Source: Paenibacillus swuensis (GTDB lineage: Bacteria; Bacillota; Bacilli; Paenibacillales; DY6). Taken from it: a stretch of 64,000 nucleotides of DNA. A program made the position numbers and the translations under genes. This document shows, piece after piece, positions 63,491 to 64,000 of this stretch (the first letter of the stretch is position 1; each line of letters begins with the position of its first letter). The DNA lies in NCBI RefSeq assembly GCF_001644605.1, contig NZ_CP011388.1, forward strand, positions 4,383,501-4,447,500. Reading direction: 5' to 3'. The notes under the pieces are model-generated. The model did not search any database. It saw nothing but the letters and a program-made list of their open reading frames with translations, and was not told the origin of the DNA.

Positions 63491-64000
63491 TCAATCTTTC
63501 ACGATTCCGTCTTCGCCGAAGGCTGCTACAGCTGCTTTCTTAACTGCTTCATACATTTCTTCCGCTTTAATCTCGCCCGCAATCAATGCCTGGAATTTAG
63601 GAATGATGACTTCGGTCTCCAGCTTAATCGCTTTAGCGCTCAGCTCGGTAGGGATATCTTTACGCGCCGGTGTTGCGTTCTTCACCATAAACTCTACTGC
63701 GGCCACGTTATCCGGGTTGCGTTCCAAGGTCATACTTTGGGCCGCTTCTTTACCGCTTGCCGTAATTTGTTGAACCATCAGTTCGCTGTTCGCCGTTGCC
63801 GCTACGCTGCCGCTTGCCAGGAAGTAAGCCGCTTTAACAACGTTTGCTTTGTGCTCGGCGGTCGGCTCTTTTTTGCCTCGGAACGTTACGTATCCGTCTA
63901 CAACAGCAGCTGTAGAGATCTTCGCGCCTTGGAATGTCGGAGCGGGCAGAACGATGTAATCGGCAGGAATGCTCTCTTTAACAGCGCTCGCATCTTTAGC
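63491..64000 (-). CDS. CUT1 solute-binding protein, 5' part beyond window
   Basis: The last 169 residues of a sugar-binding protein continue to the window edge; no start is inside. Features such as TFQGAKISTAAVVDGYV, AAYFLASGS and a C-terminal YEAVKKAAVAAFG match the C-terminal lobe of these proteins. The ATG at 63778 is internal, not the start. It lies upstream of the two permeases. Confidence 0.82.
   Translation of the reverse strand, partial: AKDASAVKESIPADYIVLPAPTFQGAKISTAAVVDGYVTFRGKKEPTAEHKANVVKAAYFLASGSVAATANSELMVQQITASGKEAAQSMTLERNPDNVAAVEFMVKNATPARKDIPTELSAKAIKLETEVIIPKFQALIAGEIKAEEMYEAVKKAAVAAFGEDGIVKD

Noticed and set aside
63491-63778. A 95-residue stand-alone protein
   Set aside because: The frame is open without interruption to the window edge and encodes the C-terminal lobe of a binding protein; the ATG at 63778 is internal.

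Overview
The window looks like a chromosomal segment of a spore-forming, plant-polysaccharide-degrading Firmicute, most likely Paenibacillus or a close relative. The basis is the mix of genes: a GerA-type germinant receptor operon, a CdaS-type diadenylate cyclase, HelD, an AraR/araDBA/araM locus, YesMN-style two-component regulators beside CUT1 sugar importers, strong AGGAGG ribosome sites, and frequent TTG/GTG starts. No rRNA, tRNA, CRISPR array, insertion sequence or prophage was seen. Most genes lie on the minus strand.

Layout. 1-6.3 kb is housekeeping: two GNAT acetyltransferases and a truncated carbon-nitrogen hydrolase on the minus strand, a small zinc-ribbon-like membrane protein, helD, a LysR regulator and a deoxynucleoside kinase. 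6.3-14.1 kb is an aldehyde/electrophile-response region. An ALDH-MFS-ALDH operon runs into cdaS and is headed by a promoter with a 19-bp spacer filled by a perfect AdhR-type operator. The divergently placed MerR/AdhR-like gene has the same kind of promoter. An ABM monooxygenase, a GNAT protein and an alpha/beta hydrolase follow. 14.2-19.0 kb holds a YjgB-like exported protein and a germinant receptor operon with gene order A-C-small membrane protein-B and a sigma-G-like promoter. 19.0-24.6 kb has a Crp/Fnr regulator, an ABM-SDR-SnoaL operon, an HxlR regulator with an N-terminal cysteine, a cupin, a flavin-nucleotide-binding protein and a small membrane protein/lipoprotein pair.

24.7-52.4 kb is a pentose/galactoside utilisation island: lacZ, a PhyH dioxygenase, araDBA, araM, araR with AraR boxes, a membrane-anchored alpha/beta hydrolase, an AraC regulator, and an operon for a binding protein, two permeases, a GH43 enzyme and a three-part sensor (binding lipoprotein, histidine kinase, response regulator). 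It ends with a GH2 enzyme divergent from an unusual ArsR-type regulator. The likely job is uptake and hydrolysis of arabino- and galacto-oligosaccharides, with arabinose entering the pentose phosphate pathway through AraA, AraB and AraD.

52.4-64.0 kb holds a small lipoprotein, a Gfo/Idh/MocA oxidoreductase and a long minus-strand operon for recycling peptidoglycan sugars: a CUT1 importer, NamZ, an amino-sugar kinase, NagZ, AnmK and then a GlcD/GlcF flavin/iron-sulfur oxidase. The last two genes would fit oxidation of the D-lactate set free when MurNAc-6-phosphate is cleaved. This combination is the most interesting system hypothesis in the window. No MurQ etherase is visible inside it.
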